From: Rachicladosporium sp. CCFEE 5018
Lineage: Eukaryota; Ascomycota; Dothideomycetes; Cladosporiales; Cladosporiaceae
Length of the DNA: 64,000 bases
Reading direction: 5' to 3'
NCBI GenBank assembly: GCA_002077045.2
Contig: KZ111174.1
Coordinates: 247,127-311,126 of the forward strand
Shown one piece after another: positions 52,425 to 61,908 of the stretch. The notes beneath the pieces are model-generated. The model was not told where the DNA came from. It ran no database searches and saw nothing but the letters and a program-made list of their open reading frames with translations. Made by a program: the position numbers and the translations under genes. Position 1 is the stretch's first letter; every line of letters begins with the position of its first letter.

Positions 52425-53762
52425 ATGTCTCCCACCAAACCCGCATCTGTGACACCTAACATCATCATCCACGGTGGGTGCGGCAATATCACAAGGGAGA
52501 ACCTATCCCCAGATGCCTACAGAGCGTACCGTGCATCATTGCTCGCGATACTTGACAGCGCGAATAGCAAACTTCGTCAGCCCGGAGCGAAGGCCATAGA
52601 TGTCGCCACCTATGTCGTCTCACTACTTGAGAACGACACTCTCTTCAATGCCGGCCATGGCGCAGTCTTCACTCGGACTGGAACCCAGGAATTGGAAGCG
52701 AGCGTCATGGTCTCGCGCGGCTTTCGCAAGCGCGGCATTGGGGTCATGAAGCTTAGCCATGTGAAGAATCCCATCTTGCTTGCCAAGGAAATGCTGATCA
52801 GAGGCAACGAGGATGATGGCGGTGGAGCTCAGGGTCACGTGCAACTTGCTGGCGAGAGCTGTGAGCAGCTGGCGTCGCAATGGGGCCTGGATCTGGTAAA
52901 GCCGAGCTACTTCTGGACCAGGAAACGTTGGGCAGAGCATCGTAGGGCACTCGGTAAGAGCACTGATGATGCTATCTACGAGAGAAATCGACGAGCCATC
53001 GATAATGGCCATGATGAGAGCAGTCTAGGCGTTGCTGACGAGGCTGTCACGAGCAAGCCCTTTAGCAATCCTACATGGGACAGCAAGGAGTACCTCCCTC
53101 AAGGTACCGTCGGGTGCTGCGTACTGGACAGCGAAGGCGTCACATGTGTTGCTACATCGACAGGCGGTATCACCAACAAGCTTCCCGGCCGTGTTGGCGA
53201 CACACCTACGATTGGTGCTGGATTCTGGGCAGAGGAGTGGACCGTCTCATCGACGTCGAGCTCCCAGCCATTCTACGCGGCTTCGCCAATCAGTCATATA
53301 ATAAGTGACTGTCTGCCTAGTCTGGCGGGCTATCTACGCCTACCGCAGCAGCCTGAAGAAGACTCGAGCTGCAGTAGACCCAGCTATCGTGCAGTAGCTA
53401 TGTCGGGCACAGGAAATGGCGACAGCTTCCTACGACTCAACGCGGCTCGCACTACTGCTGCAATTGCCCACTTTACATCACAAGCACCTTCCTCACCTGC
53501 AGCATCATTAGACTCGCATACTTCGCTCCAAGCATCTGTCACGGCCGTTGCAGGCACCAATGGTATGCTGCAGCAGAGCGCAGAAGACCGATGGCGCAAG
53601 ACTGGCGAAGGCGAGGGCGGCATCATTGGACTCGAGGTAGATGGTGCGAGCGGTAAGAGTACCGTGGTCGCGGACTTCAACTGCGGTGGCATGTTCAGGA
53701 CGTGGTACAACGGGGATGGCAAGCCACAGATGATGGTGTTCAAGAAGGAGTACGAAGTCTAG
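52425..53762 (+). CDS. Asparaginase / isoaspartyl-peptidase-like Ntn hydrolase
   Basis: A 445-residue intronless member of the type-2 asparaginase (threonine aspartase-like) family, made as a precursor that cuts itself before a catalytic Thr. The N-terminal half begins I-I-I-H-G-G-C-G-N-I and has F-N-A-G-H-G-A-V-F-T-R-T-G-T and E-L-E-A-S-V-M. The autoprocessing site is G-T-V-G-C-C-V-L-D, with the Thr as new N-terminus, followed by V-A-T-S-T-G-G-I-T-N-K-L-P-G-R-V-G-D-T-P and G-A-G-F-W-A, then A-M-S-G-T-G-N-G-D. A roughly 100-residue insert precedes the Thr, longer than in bacterial enzymes. An upstream in-frame ATG at 52284 would add 47 residues without family similarity. Ends 21 bp from the stop of the convergent reductase pseudogene. 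Confidence 0.88.
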   Translation: MSPTKPASVTPNIIIHGGCGNITRENLSPDAYRAYRASLLAILDSANSKLRQPGAKAIDVATYVVSLLENDTLFNAGHGAVFTRTGTQELEASVMVSRGFRKRGIGVMKLSHVKNPILLAKEMLIRGNEDDGGGAQGHVQLAGESCEQLASQWGLDLVKPSYFWTRKRWAEHRRALGKSTDDAIYERNRRAIDNGHDESSLGVADEAVTSKPFSNPTWDSKEYLPQGTVGCCVLDSEGVTCVATSTGGITNKLPGRVGDTPTIGAGFWAEEWTVSSTSSSQPFYAASPISHIISDCLPSLAGYLRLPQQPEEDSSCSRPSYRAVAMSGTGNGDSFLRLNAARTTAAIAHFTSQAPSSPAASLDSHTSLQASVTAVAGTNGMLQQSAEDRWRKTGEGEGGIIGLEVDGASGKSTVVADFNCGGMFRTWYNGDGKPQMMVFKKEYEV

Positions 53763-53783
53763 CTGTACAAGACGTTGTACTCA

Positions 53784-54854
53784 TCACTTCGTCTCCTTTG
53801 CAAGCAACTCGAGATACTGTCCGACGATTCCCACGATCGTTCCCTCGAAGCTCTTCAGCTTTCCGAACGTCTTCTCTGTCTTCTCAATGTCGGTCGTGAT
53901 CCACCACTTCGGCTCGCTGACACCGTCATTACGCAGCCTTCCATCCTTGACAGCTTCTGGGAAGTGCTTATCCACGATCGCCTTCGCGTCGTTCCATGCC
54001 AGGTCTCCACCACGGTTTGTAACTAAGTACGCCTGTCCGCCTTTGATATCTTCTCGTAAAGACTCAATGTGAGCTTTTGCAGCAGCATCGACATCGATGA
54101 CGGCCATGATGCGAGGACGTGACGTCTCGACTGCATCCTGACCGCGGACAACCGCCAGGAAGGCTGCATTTGTAGTTGCCAATAGATCGGCGACGGAGGT
54201 GGCGTTATCGTGACGGCCGCCGACGACTGAAGGATGGATGGTTATGAGATCGAAGCCAGGCTTATGCTTTTCCACCCACTTATCGCCAGCGTTCAGCGTA
54301 GCGATCTTGGACTGCACGTAGGCGACGATCTCGACAGGGTATGGTGGTGGTATCTCGTCCGCTCGGTCGTCTGGGCCATAGACCTTATCGTTTGTCTCTG
54401 AGCCGGCCAGTACCCCAAAGGATGGGACTGTGACCATCGAGCTGGTGATCACAATGCGCTTCACCGAGAAGTACTCCTTAGCGGACTTCAGAATGTTGAG
54501 TGTCCCTTGTACCGCAGGCTTGACAAGAAGAGCTTCGAAATCGGTCGTGTTCCCTTCCACAGCGGCATTGGCCAAGGCATCGCCTTGGGGGATTGGGGAT
54601 GCCACATGGACGATGTACTTGACGTTCTTCACTGCTTCGTCGTAGGCATTGGTGGCGAGAATGTCGGGCACGACAATGGTCGTGAGTAGGTCGACGAACG
54701 GCGCAAGCACAGGGTTCTTGTGAAGTGCATCGGCTTTGGCCTGGCTTCATACTGCTGCTCGGACGTGATAGCCTTTCTGGAGGGCGTATTTGAGAGTGGC
54801 GAAGCCGACAAACCCTGTCCCGCCGGTCAAGAGCAGTAGATCGGATGTCGCCAT
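53784..54854 (-). pseudogene. GRE2-like NAD(P)-dependent aldehyde reductase, interrupted by one nonsense codon
   Basis: An extended SDR of the dihydroflavonol-reductase/Gre2 type, 356 residues if the stop is ignored. The ATG at 54854 gives L-L-L-T-G-G-T-G-F-V-G (Rossmann G-x-x-G-x-x-G), then H-V-R-A-A-V, TGA at 54749-54747, S-Q-A-K-A-D-A-L in the same frame. The family has Arg between V and S-Q-A-K, so CGA to TGA is the simplest explanation. Downstream everything is intact: V-H-V-A-S-P-I, the Ser in I-V-I-T-S-S, and the catalytic Y-V-Q-S-K. No GT-AG intron of credible length would remove the stop while keeping the conserved block. It is a young pseudogene, a strain-specific null, or a base error. 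Convergent with the asparaginase-like gene. Confidence 0.75.
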
Positions 54855-55894
54855 TGTGATCGATTGCTGTACGTCAAGACGATGCCGAATTGAGATTGCT
54901 ATCAAGTTCGTTCTGCTGCTGAGAGTGTCTACTAGGCCTCTCTATAAGCGTGCGGATCGACACATATGCCGCGGACCACGACATATCATGATAGGGTGTG
55001 CTTTGTGAGCTGGTCGAGTGGTGACTGATCGAAGTCGTGGCGACATCGTAATACGCCCGTGCAATGGACACAAGGACGCGCTTGGATCTGTGCAGCCTGT
55101 AGCATGTCTCGGCTGATGATAGAGAGCAATTGTGAGGACGATGATGTTGACACTCCACCGAGGTGATACCTCAGATGAGTAGGTAAGCAGAATGTCTCTG
55201 CGTGAGTGATTGCCATTTGCTCAGCGTCTCATCTCTGCACGCTTGGCACATTGTCTCAACGCGGAGCTGGTCTACCAGCGTCGGGCAAACAACCTGTACG
55301 GGCAACAAGTATCTGCCGAAAGCTGTTGAGTTGATCAGACGGCCACGCACGATGTCGCATCTGCTCGATGACTTTACCTGGTGACAGTTTGCGCCAATGA
55401 CTTATTAGTAGAGACCAGGCAGCAGCGGACACCTGTTACGCCGCTCCGAGAAGCGATAGGGATCATTTGTTGTTGAGGTAGCTACCTGGAGATCCACTGC
55501 AGGCAAGACACACGCCACGATGTCGACGGAGGCTCGCTTGCAGAGATAGATGACCAAGCTGTGCCAAAGTTGACAGTCCCAGATTAGTGATCAAGCAGAC
55601 AACTGTACACAACGTCAAGCGGTGAGCGCATGAGACCCGCAAGTGACGCAGCATTGCGCAAAACGAGATGCCATTGGGACGAAGTCCAGAACAAGGGAAC
55701 GTTGGAACGCATTTGCCTGGTGACATCTGGGTCCAGCCTCGCAATTCCCCACTTACATAGCATCCACCACTTCGCCAACGATACCTGCTCTCGTTCACCC
55801 AAACAATTTCAATAGCCATCAGCACCGTCCATAACGTCTCAAGCAAACGCTCTGGCAGATAACCTGGTCGAGCGCAACAAGTCAGGAAGCAACC
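54855..55894. other. Intergenic, divergent region
   Basis: About 1 kb between the reductase and carbonic anhydrase starts. Short ORFs only; nothing recognised. Confidence 0.4.
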
Positions 55895-56653
55895 TTGAAG
55901 TCACGCCCATCCATTGCGCTGACATCTCCCAGGAAGTATGCGGCCGAGAATCACAAGCCAATGCCGCTACTCCACGGTGCAGATGGCAAGCTCCGTCGTG
56001 GGACTGGAGTGCTGGTTCGTGGGTTGTCAGCAGACTGCTCTAGATCACTAGCAGTCCAACTGATCTGCTTGCATGCAGTCACTTGCGTGGACCCTCGCAT
56101 CGTCCCAGAGACGTTCCTCGGCTTTCGTCAGCCAGGGTTCGATCCCATCGGTAGACGTCTGCTTTCTTGCGAAGTCGGAACTTCTGTGCTGATGTTTGCA
56201 GCACTGCCCGTGGTCCGCGTGATCGGTGGCCGCGCCAAACATGCCATCACGAACATCGTCGGCCTTGATGCTGCGTTTGGCGTCGACACGATCTTCATCG
56301 TCCATCACACCGGTAAGCTGAGCGTAGTATCCCAGGTGATCCTGCAACTGATGTGTCTGTCAGACTGTGGACTCACGCACAACACCGACGCATCTCTCAA
56401 GTCCACTTTGCGAGGCAAGTTCCCTGGCGAGGCTGGACGTGTTGAGGAGTTGTCCTTTCACCATATCGCACAGTCAGTCGAACTTCCAATCCGTGAACTG
56501 AATGCATCTTGCTAACAAAATTCAAACAGATTGGGCGAAAGCGTGATCGAAGATATGCAGTATCTTCGCGAGCATCCTCTGATCAAGAAGGACATGACGT
56601 TGAGAGGGTTTCTCTACCACATTGACTCCGGTGTACTGGAGGAGAAGTCGTGA
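55895..56653 (+). CDS. Beta-class carbonic anhydrase
   Basis: A zinc enzyme for CO2 hydration. Proposed exons 55895-55976, 56079-56150, 56202-56312, 56364-56472 and 56530-56653 give 165 residues, a usual size for small fungal beta-CAs. Zinc ligands: C-V-D-P-R and the H-x-x-C of H-H-T-D-C-G, the latter restored only when the 51-nt intron 56313-56363 is removed. V-V-R-V-I-G-G-R-A-K and L-I-K-K-D-M-T-L-R-G-F-L-Y complete the pattern. The first three introns (102, 51 and 51 nt) are multiples of three and contain no stop, so an unspliced frame stays open to 56515 but loses the second zinc motif. The first intron is the least certain. The last intron is 57 nt. The N-terminus K-Y-A-A-E-N-H-K-P-M-P resembles family members. 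Confidence 0.8.
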
Positions 56654-57696
56654 TGGTGAAGCTAGAGGCGCCAAATGACCGCTCTGTAGGAAGAGCATGC
56701 AACCATAATGGAAGGGCATATCAAACCCTGAAACAGCTGTCTCTCGAGTGCCATCATCGCCGTCATGACGACAAGTCGCTCTCAGCTTGATTGCGACTCA
56801 CACATGGGAACTCTCTGCAACTCTTGGGATGTCCTAATGCGCGCCTCTTTAGTGCCCGAGCGTACTGCAATGCCATTCCTGAGTATGCGCTCTCTACAGT
56901 GGTGGTTCCTGAGATTTCCTCGATCCGCCGAATCCCTGCTTCGCTACTCTTTCACAGGATCATATGATTGATGCATCGAAGCGCGGGCGTGCAGTGGTAT
57001 AGTTGACGCAGGGTACTTGGATGTTTATTCGGACCGGCGCATGGGATCCTGATGGTGTGCCCGCACTGTAGGAGCGTGACACCAAGCGTGCTCACGTGCG
57101 TGCTCGACCATTTTACATTTGTATGTACAGGAATGTAGTAGTGTACAATTGATTTGACGGAGGCGCAATGCCTTGCGTCGCTGCAACCCAAGGTTTCGAT
57201 TACGTGCTGACTCAGCATCCTGAAGCCTGACCTCACCTCCCTTCTCCTTTTCTCACTTCAAACAGCCTTTCCATCACCATATTGCGCAGTATTCCCTGTC
57301 TCGTGTACACGTTCGTCATGAGATTTTTCTCCGCCATCAGACCCTATTTGTCCATGGCCCACTACCACTGAGACCCTTTCGCAAACACAGCGTCAGTGGT
57401 GGTACCCGTTGTATTGTTTTTGATGTTTGGATGAGAAGAAGTCTGTACGGTTCGCTTATGGTGCTAATCCCAGCTAGCGCCATGCCCGAGGCTCCGATGC
57501 TCCGACCTCACTTCAAATCCTCGCTCCATTTCTGACACCCTCCGCGTTCCTATCTCGACCTTATGAGAGCCGTCCCGATGGACCCCACCATTCGCCATTA
57601 CGCTGTACACATCAGTATGACACTCGTCCGCCAGATTGCTGTATCGCCTTGGTGGTCTCCCTGAGCCTACTGGTGATGCCATACCCAGCTCACTGA
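56654..57696. other. Intergenic, 3' regions
   Basis: About 1 kb between convergent stops. Nothing recognised. Confidence 0.4.
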
Positions 57697-59337
57697 CTAC
57701 TTTTTCTGGGCCTCGGGTAGCGACCCGTACTTTGTCTGGTGCTGAGCCTGCATATATCTCTCGCCGATCTGCCAGAGCTTCACGCTGCCGGGCTTGCTAT
57801 CCTCCTTGTGAAGCTTCGCCTGCGCAGCGACAGCCTCCCACGGTGCGCCCTCTCCGCACTCACGCCTCAGCTCCTCCAGTACGCTATGAACGAGCGACTC
57901 CTCATGGTGAGTGTTGGCGGCGAGCCAGAGGCGTAGCAGTTCCACACAGTCGTCTGGGATCAGTCGCTTGTGCGAGTAGGTCCTTCCGAGCCGAACAGTG
58001 CATTCCTGAGTCAGATCGCAGATGGCGATCTTGTCACCCATGCCAGCGATGCGAAGGATCGGAACGTAGTCAGGCATGTTCGAAGGCAGCTCTTTCTCAG
58101 GATCCATGAAGACGACGTAGTTTGCAGCGTCCCTACGGCTCAGATGGCGAATGGCATTACCGCTCTCGGTGCCCATGCGAAGTGCTCGGACACCACGATC
58201 ACTCCAGCTCTCGAGGAGCAAATAGAAGTGCTCGCCAATGTAGGCATCCCCGTCTGGCGTACTGACAAACTCCTTTTTGTACTTGTCGATGGTTCCCGGA
58301 GCTTCGTGCACATCTAAGCCTCCGACGTAAGTGAAGGCCCTGATGGTATCATGCTGACCTAGTTGCTGCCATACTCGACCTGCGACAGCGTCTTCTCTGA
58401 TGATGGTGTTGCAACCGTTGGACAAAATTCGCATGACCGGAGCCGCGTCATGAGCGCACTGTTTTGACAGTCTCTCTGCAGCAGTTGGGTCTGCGTTGAC
58501 TGCGTGTACCAGCTTCTTGATAAGCTCCTCGACTGTATCACTTGCGCTGGGGATCGTTGACTTGACGATTCCAGTGGGGCCCGATGTGTTCAACGGACTT
58601 GCTGTGGCCCCTGCGATCGAGTCCGCTGGTGTGACTGACGTGTTCTGCGCGCGCTTTGCCGAGATCCGACTGGACGTCACAGAGCGTGGAACATCGGAGT
58701 TACCGCTCATCGACTCGAACACTGTCGCCGCCTCGACTGGATCTCTCACCTCAGCGCAATGATGCGCAACCACCTCATCGCCTTTCGCAGCTTCAGCTCC
58801 GCCAGACACTTCATCAGAGGATGGAGAAGTCTTGCTGGATTCGAGACTGGACGCCGACGGCGGCTGACTGTCGATAGCTTCACAAGACTCGATCTTCACA
58901 GTGACGCTTGTGGTCGGCACCTCATCACGAGTGTTGATCTGTTCCGGAGGTGCATGAGCGAGGTCTACGCGTCTGGGTGCCAATGGGATCTTGTTCACGT
59001 CACTCCGCTGATCATCACCTTTCCGGCTCTTCGCATCGTGATGGATGGGCTTGGACACACGCGACTTGTTGTCCGGATATGTGCGCTGTTCCATCAGTCT
59101 CGCGCCCTTTTTGGACCTGTTGTTGTTGTGCTGTGCCTGGGCGGGCTGGTACGGAGGCGGTACATTCGTGCTGCTCATCCCTCCATAGGCTTGCAATCCG
59201 CCATTGCGGTTCCGTGGGTATTGCTGGTTCGAGCCGAGAGGTTTCAACTTCCCGAACTCAGAAGCGAGCGCCGAAGCTCCGTCTCTCTGTCGCCCATTGC
59301 CTGGATGTGGCGGGTAGCTGTTGTAGCTGCGTGCCAT
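57697..59337 (-). CDS. Hypothetical protein with disordered N-terminus and conserved-looking C-terminal half
   Basis: A 546-residue intronless ORF that I do not recognise. Residues 1-260 are low in complexity (N/Q/P-rich, then Ser/Glu/Lys-rich), suggesting a disordered region. From about residue 270 the sequence looks globular: T-V-E-E-L-I-K-K-L-V-H-A-V-N-A-D, H-D-A-A-P-V-M-R-I-L, A-G-R-V-W-Q-Q-L-G-Q-H-D-T-I-R-A-F-T-Y, and V-P-I-L-R-I-A-G-M-G-D-K-I-A-I-C-D-L. No catalytic motif, TM or signal peptide is seen. It is divergent from the unnamed-family gene at 60050, with about 710 bp between the starts. The length and composition support a real gene. Confidence 0.6.
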   Translation of the reverse strand: MARSYNSYPPHPGNGRQRDGASALASEFGKLKPLGSNQQYPRNRNGGLQAYGGMSSTNVPPPYQPAQAQHNNNRSKKGARLMEQRTYPDNKSRVSKPIHHDAKSRKGDDQRSDVNKIPLAPRRVDLAHAPPEQINTRDEVPTTSVTVKIESCEAIDSQPPSASSLESSKTSPSSDEVSGGAEAAKGDEVVAHHCAEVRDPVEAATVFESMSGNSDVPRSVTSSRISAKRAQNTSVTPADSIAGATASPLNTSGPTGIVKSTIPSASDTVEELIKKLVHAVNADPTAAERLSKQCAHDAAPVMRILSNGCNTIIREDAVAGRVWQQLGQHDTIRAFTYVGGLDVHEAPGTIDKYKKEFVSTPDGDAYIGEHFYLLLESWSDRGVRALRMGTESGNAIRHLSRRDAANYVVFMDPEKELPSNMPDYVPILRIAGMGDKIAICDLTQECTVRLGRTYSHKRLIPDDCVELLRLWLAANTHHEESLVHSVLEELRRECGEGAPWEAVAAQAKLHKEDSKPGSVKLWQIGERYMQAQHQTKYGSLPEAQKK

Positions 59338-60049
59338 TGCAAGCCACGCGGTCGTGATGTGCGGAAAAGCGGTCGGAGTATATGCGCTGTCACTGCTTCA
59401 CTTAGACTCAGAGTCGGCTCGACACGTCTATTGAGGTCAGCACTCGATATGTTGATCACTCTGGCTTCATGCGCAAACCTCTGGACGTTCGAGTGCGACG
59501 CAAGGCTTGCGCAGCAGGCTCAGTATCCAGTATCTTGCTGGAATCCCCAACCTGATTCGCATCAGTAATGTCCGGGCAACCAGCCTCGATCTCCCAGATC
59601 GTACACACCGAAGGATTTATCTCAAAACTTAACTACAACGACGCCCATATTATCCTCGATGGCAGGCGGTGTTTTTGAAGATGATTTGCAAATAAATGTG
59701 GTGCCAAAGTGTAGCTGCGAGTGTGCGACTTCACTCTGCTTCGACTACTCCAGCAGGGCACGCTAGCGGCTCGACAATTGACTGAGATTGCAGCGTGCTC
59801 ACGTGATGTGGACAATAACAACAATGGGCGATGGCCGATTCCAACCTCGCCATTATTGGACAATAGTCCGAGTACGCTGAATAAAGAACACGTTCTTGCC
59901 ATGTGCGCTCTACCTTATGGTCCATTTGCGTCAGATGAACAAAGCAGAATCAGGACAAATCACCGTCACAAATTTCATGCGTTCTTGCGGTGGGCAACGC
60001 CTGCGCTGGAGTCACACACCTCGTAGATAAGGGTGTCAAGTATCCTACC
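59338..60049. promoter_or_regulatory. Bidirectional intergenic region between two orphan genes
   Basis: About 710 bp separating the starts at 59337 (minus) and 60050 (plus). No clear TATA box or operator; the plus frame is open back to 59990. Confidence 0.3.
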
Positions 60050-61549
60050 ATGCCTTACTTGAGATCTTTGTACGATCGCTTCTTGCAAGCTACAGCGCCC
60101 TTCTTCACACGCCTGACGGAAGGTGCGACTCCAGCAGCCTCTGTACTACCTCCACTGTTTGCTCCGATCATTCGTGATAACGGAGGACAGCGAACACTCA
60201 CGACGGGGCGAAGAGGCCAGCCTGCTGGACCTGACACTCGTACTCGGTGCGCAAACTACCTCAACTCAGGCCCGCCGCAGCGCAGAGTGGATAGATATGG
60301 CCGCGTTGTGCCATTGGGTAATCGCAGCGCGAGCAATAGTCCGCGAGGCGCCAACTTCGGACTACCACGCTCTCCTACCAGAATACCTTCAAGACCACCC
60401 CAGACATCGCCATCGAGGCCTCAATCCGGATCACCGTCGAGACCCGGAAGCTCGCGACCAGGATCGCCCGAATTCCAGAGGCCTCAAGTCCGCGTACCAA
60501 CGGGGGCAATCCGAGTTCCAACACGGATTCTCCGAGGACGTGAGATATTGCATCAGCATCTCCGTGCATGGTGGCAGTCACGCGAGGCCTATTGCGACGT
60601 CCAGGACGCCATAGCAGAGCTGGAGCGCGAAGGAGCATCGGAAGAGCAACGCCCTGCCGATTACGACGAAAGGATGGAGGAGCTGCAGCGCCAGGAGCAA
60701 GCTGTCGGAGCGACGACTGAGCGACTGGGCGCCGAGGTAGCCCCTGGGCAGGCACGGCAGCAATATCGAGAAGCAATGTTCACTGCCGCCACGGGCGTGG
60801 CTTTCTCGGACACTGTGTCCACTACAGAAGAAGCCATTGAAGATTTCACCCAGGAGCTTTTCAGAAACGCTGAGCCATGGGGTGAGGACGACGAAGCGTC
60901 GCATACCTCGCAATTGTCATCCCGAGCAGCGTCGAATAGGCGTTTCGCGCACAAAATGCGAAACGATCTGCCTGCCATTGACGCGGCCTACGATGAACTA
61001 TGGGAGCTCCGAGAGACCTATATGGACCGGCGATTACGACATGAAGCCGGCAATGATCCTGGAATACCGAATTGGGACCCTACTTGGCCACGGGAGATCT
61101 TCGATAGAGAACACCTTCGCGAAGGTATGCGCCTTACTAAAAACGTCAAAGACTTGCACGACTCTTGGCGGGCTCGACTTGAGGAGGCAAAGACTCGTGG
61201 TCTTGGGCCGTTCGATGAGTACCAGGGAGAGATGTTTCCGCATATGGCTGAGGGCTACACTGTAAGCTGGGAGAACGAGCGCAAGGCCGATGCACCTAGG
61301 AATGGGATTATGGAATGGATGAGCGACCCGACCGAGAGCGAACACGTTGACGCCAACAGGTGCGTGGCGGAGGCACATAAGGACGACATGATGGGTCTAG
61401 AGTTCGCTCAGCCACCTGAACCTGGGGAGTCCGCTAGCTGCTGCGAGGTGGCGCTGCATATCGTCGAGGGCATTATGGAAAGAAGAGAGGGCAGTGGGTA
61501 TCCGCTATGGCGACGGAATGTCGAGACGAGGGATCTGGGCTATTACTGA
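60050..61549 (+). CDS. Unnamed-family protein with C-terminal H-L-x-E-G-M-R-L-T domain (intact paralogue)
   Basis: A 499-residue intronless protein. The N-terminus M-P-Y-L-R-S-L-Y-D-R-F-L aligns with M-P-P-L-T-A-L-W of the broken paralogue at 51716, which supports the ATG at 60050 over the in-frame ATG at 59990. A proline/arginine/serine-rich basic linker follows (P-S-R-P-x repeats, residues about 95-170), then a charged helical middle. The C-terminal domain (residues about 320-460) has H-E-A-G-N-D-P-G-I-P-N-W-D-P-T-W and F-D-R-E-H-L-R-E-G-M-R-L-T, then an E-A-K-T-R-G-L helix and a Y-Q-G-E-M-F-P block. I do not know this domain; it has no obvious catalytic residues. The other two copies in the window are in the locus at 49857-51716. 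Its role is unknown. Confidence 0.7.
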   Translation: MPYLRSLYDRFLQATAPFFTRLTEGATPAASVLPPLFAPIIRDNGGQRTLTTGRRGQPAGPDTRTRCANYLNSGPPQRRVDRYGRVVPLGNRSASNSPRGANFGLPRSPTRIPSRPPQTSPSRPQSGSPSRPGSSRPGSPEFQRPQVRVPTGAIRVPTRILRGREILHQHLRAWWQSREAYCDVQDAIAELEREGASEEQRPADYDERMEELQRQEQAVGATTERLGAEVAPGQARQQYREAMFTAATGVAFSDTVSTTEEAIEDFTQELFRNAEPWGEDDEASHTSQLSSRAASNRRFAHKMRNDLPAIDAAYDELWELRETYMDRRLRHEAGNDPGIPNWDPTWPREIFDREHLREGMRLTKNVKDLHDSWRARLEEAKTRGLGPFDEYQGEMFPHMAEGYTVSWENERKADAPRNGIMEWMSDPTESEHVDANRCVAEAHKDDMMGLEFAQPPEPGESASCCEVALHIVEGIMERREGSGYPLWRRNVETRDLGYY

Positions 61550-61908
61550 GGAAGTGGAGGATCGCTATCTGATATGGTTATCTAGTTCTTGAACTACCAC
61601 TATATAACCGTTTCCCCGACATAACATAGGCCAAACTCCGTCTTCGTTGTGGAAATGGTTGTGGTGAAGCTCATGCCAGCACCACACTTCACACCTTCAT
61701 ACCTACAGCTTTGCAACACCCCTACACATCTTGATTCGAACAAGGTTGTGAAATTGACCGTACTACCGACTCTTCTTAGCTACCGCAGCAGAGGGCGATA
61801 TTTGCATCGCTTGACGATCGCGCTGTGTCCCTCTCCATCACGTTGCGTCCTGTTCCTTGCTTAATCCTGGAAGGCGCGACCAGCGAGTACCGCGACCCAG
61901 ACCACACA
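61550..61908. other. Intergenic, promoter region of the RGG protein
   Basis: About 360 bp. The RGG frame is open back to 61825. Nothing else recognised. Confidence 0.35.

Noticed and set aside
56130..56150. GGGTTCGATCCC resembling a tRNA B box
   Set aside because: It lies in the carbonic anhydrase coding region; no A box or cloverleaf fits around it.
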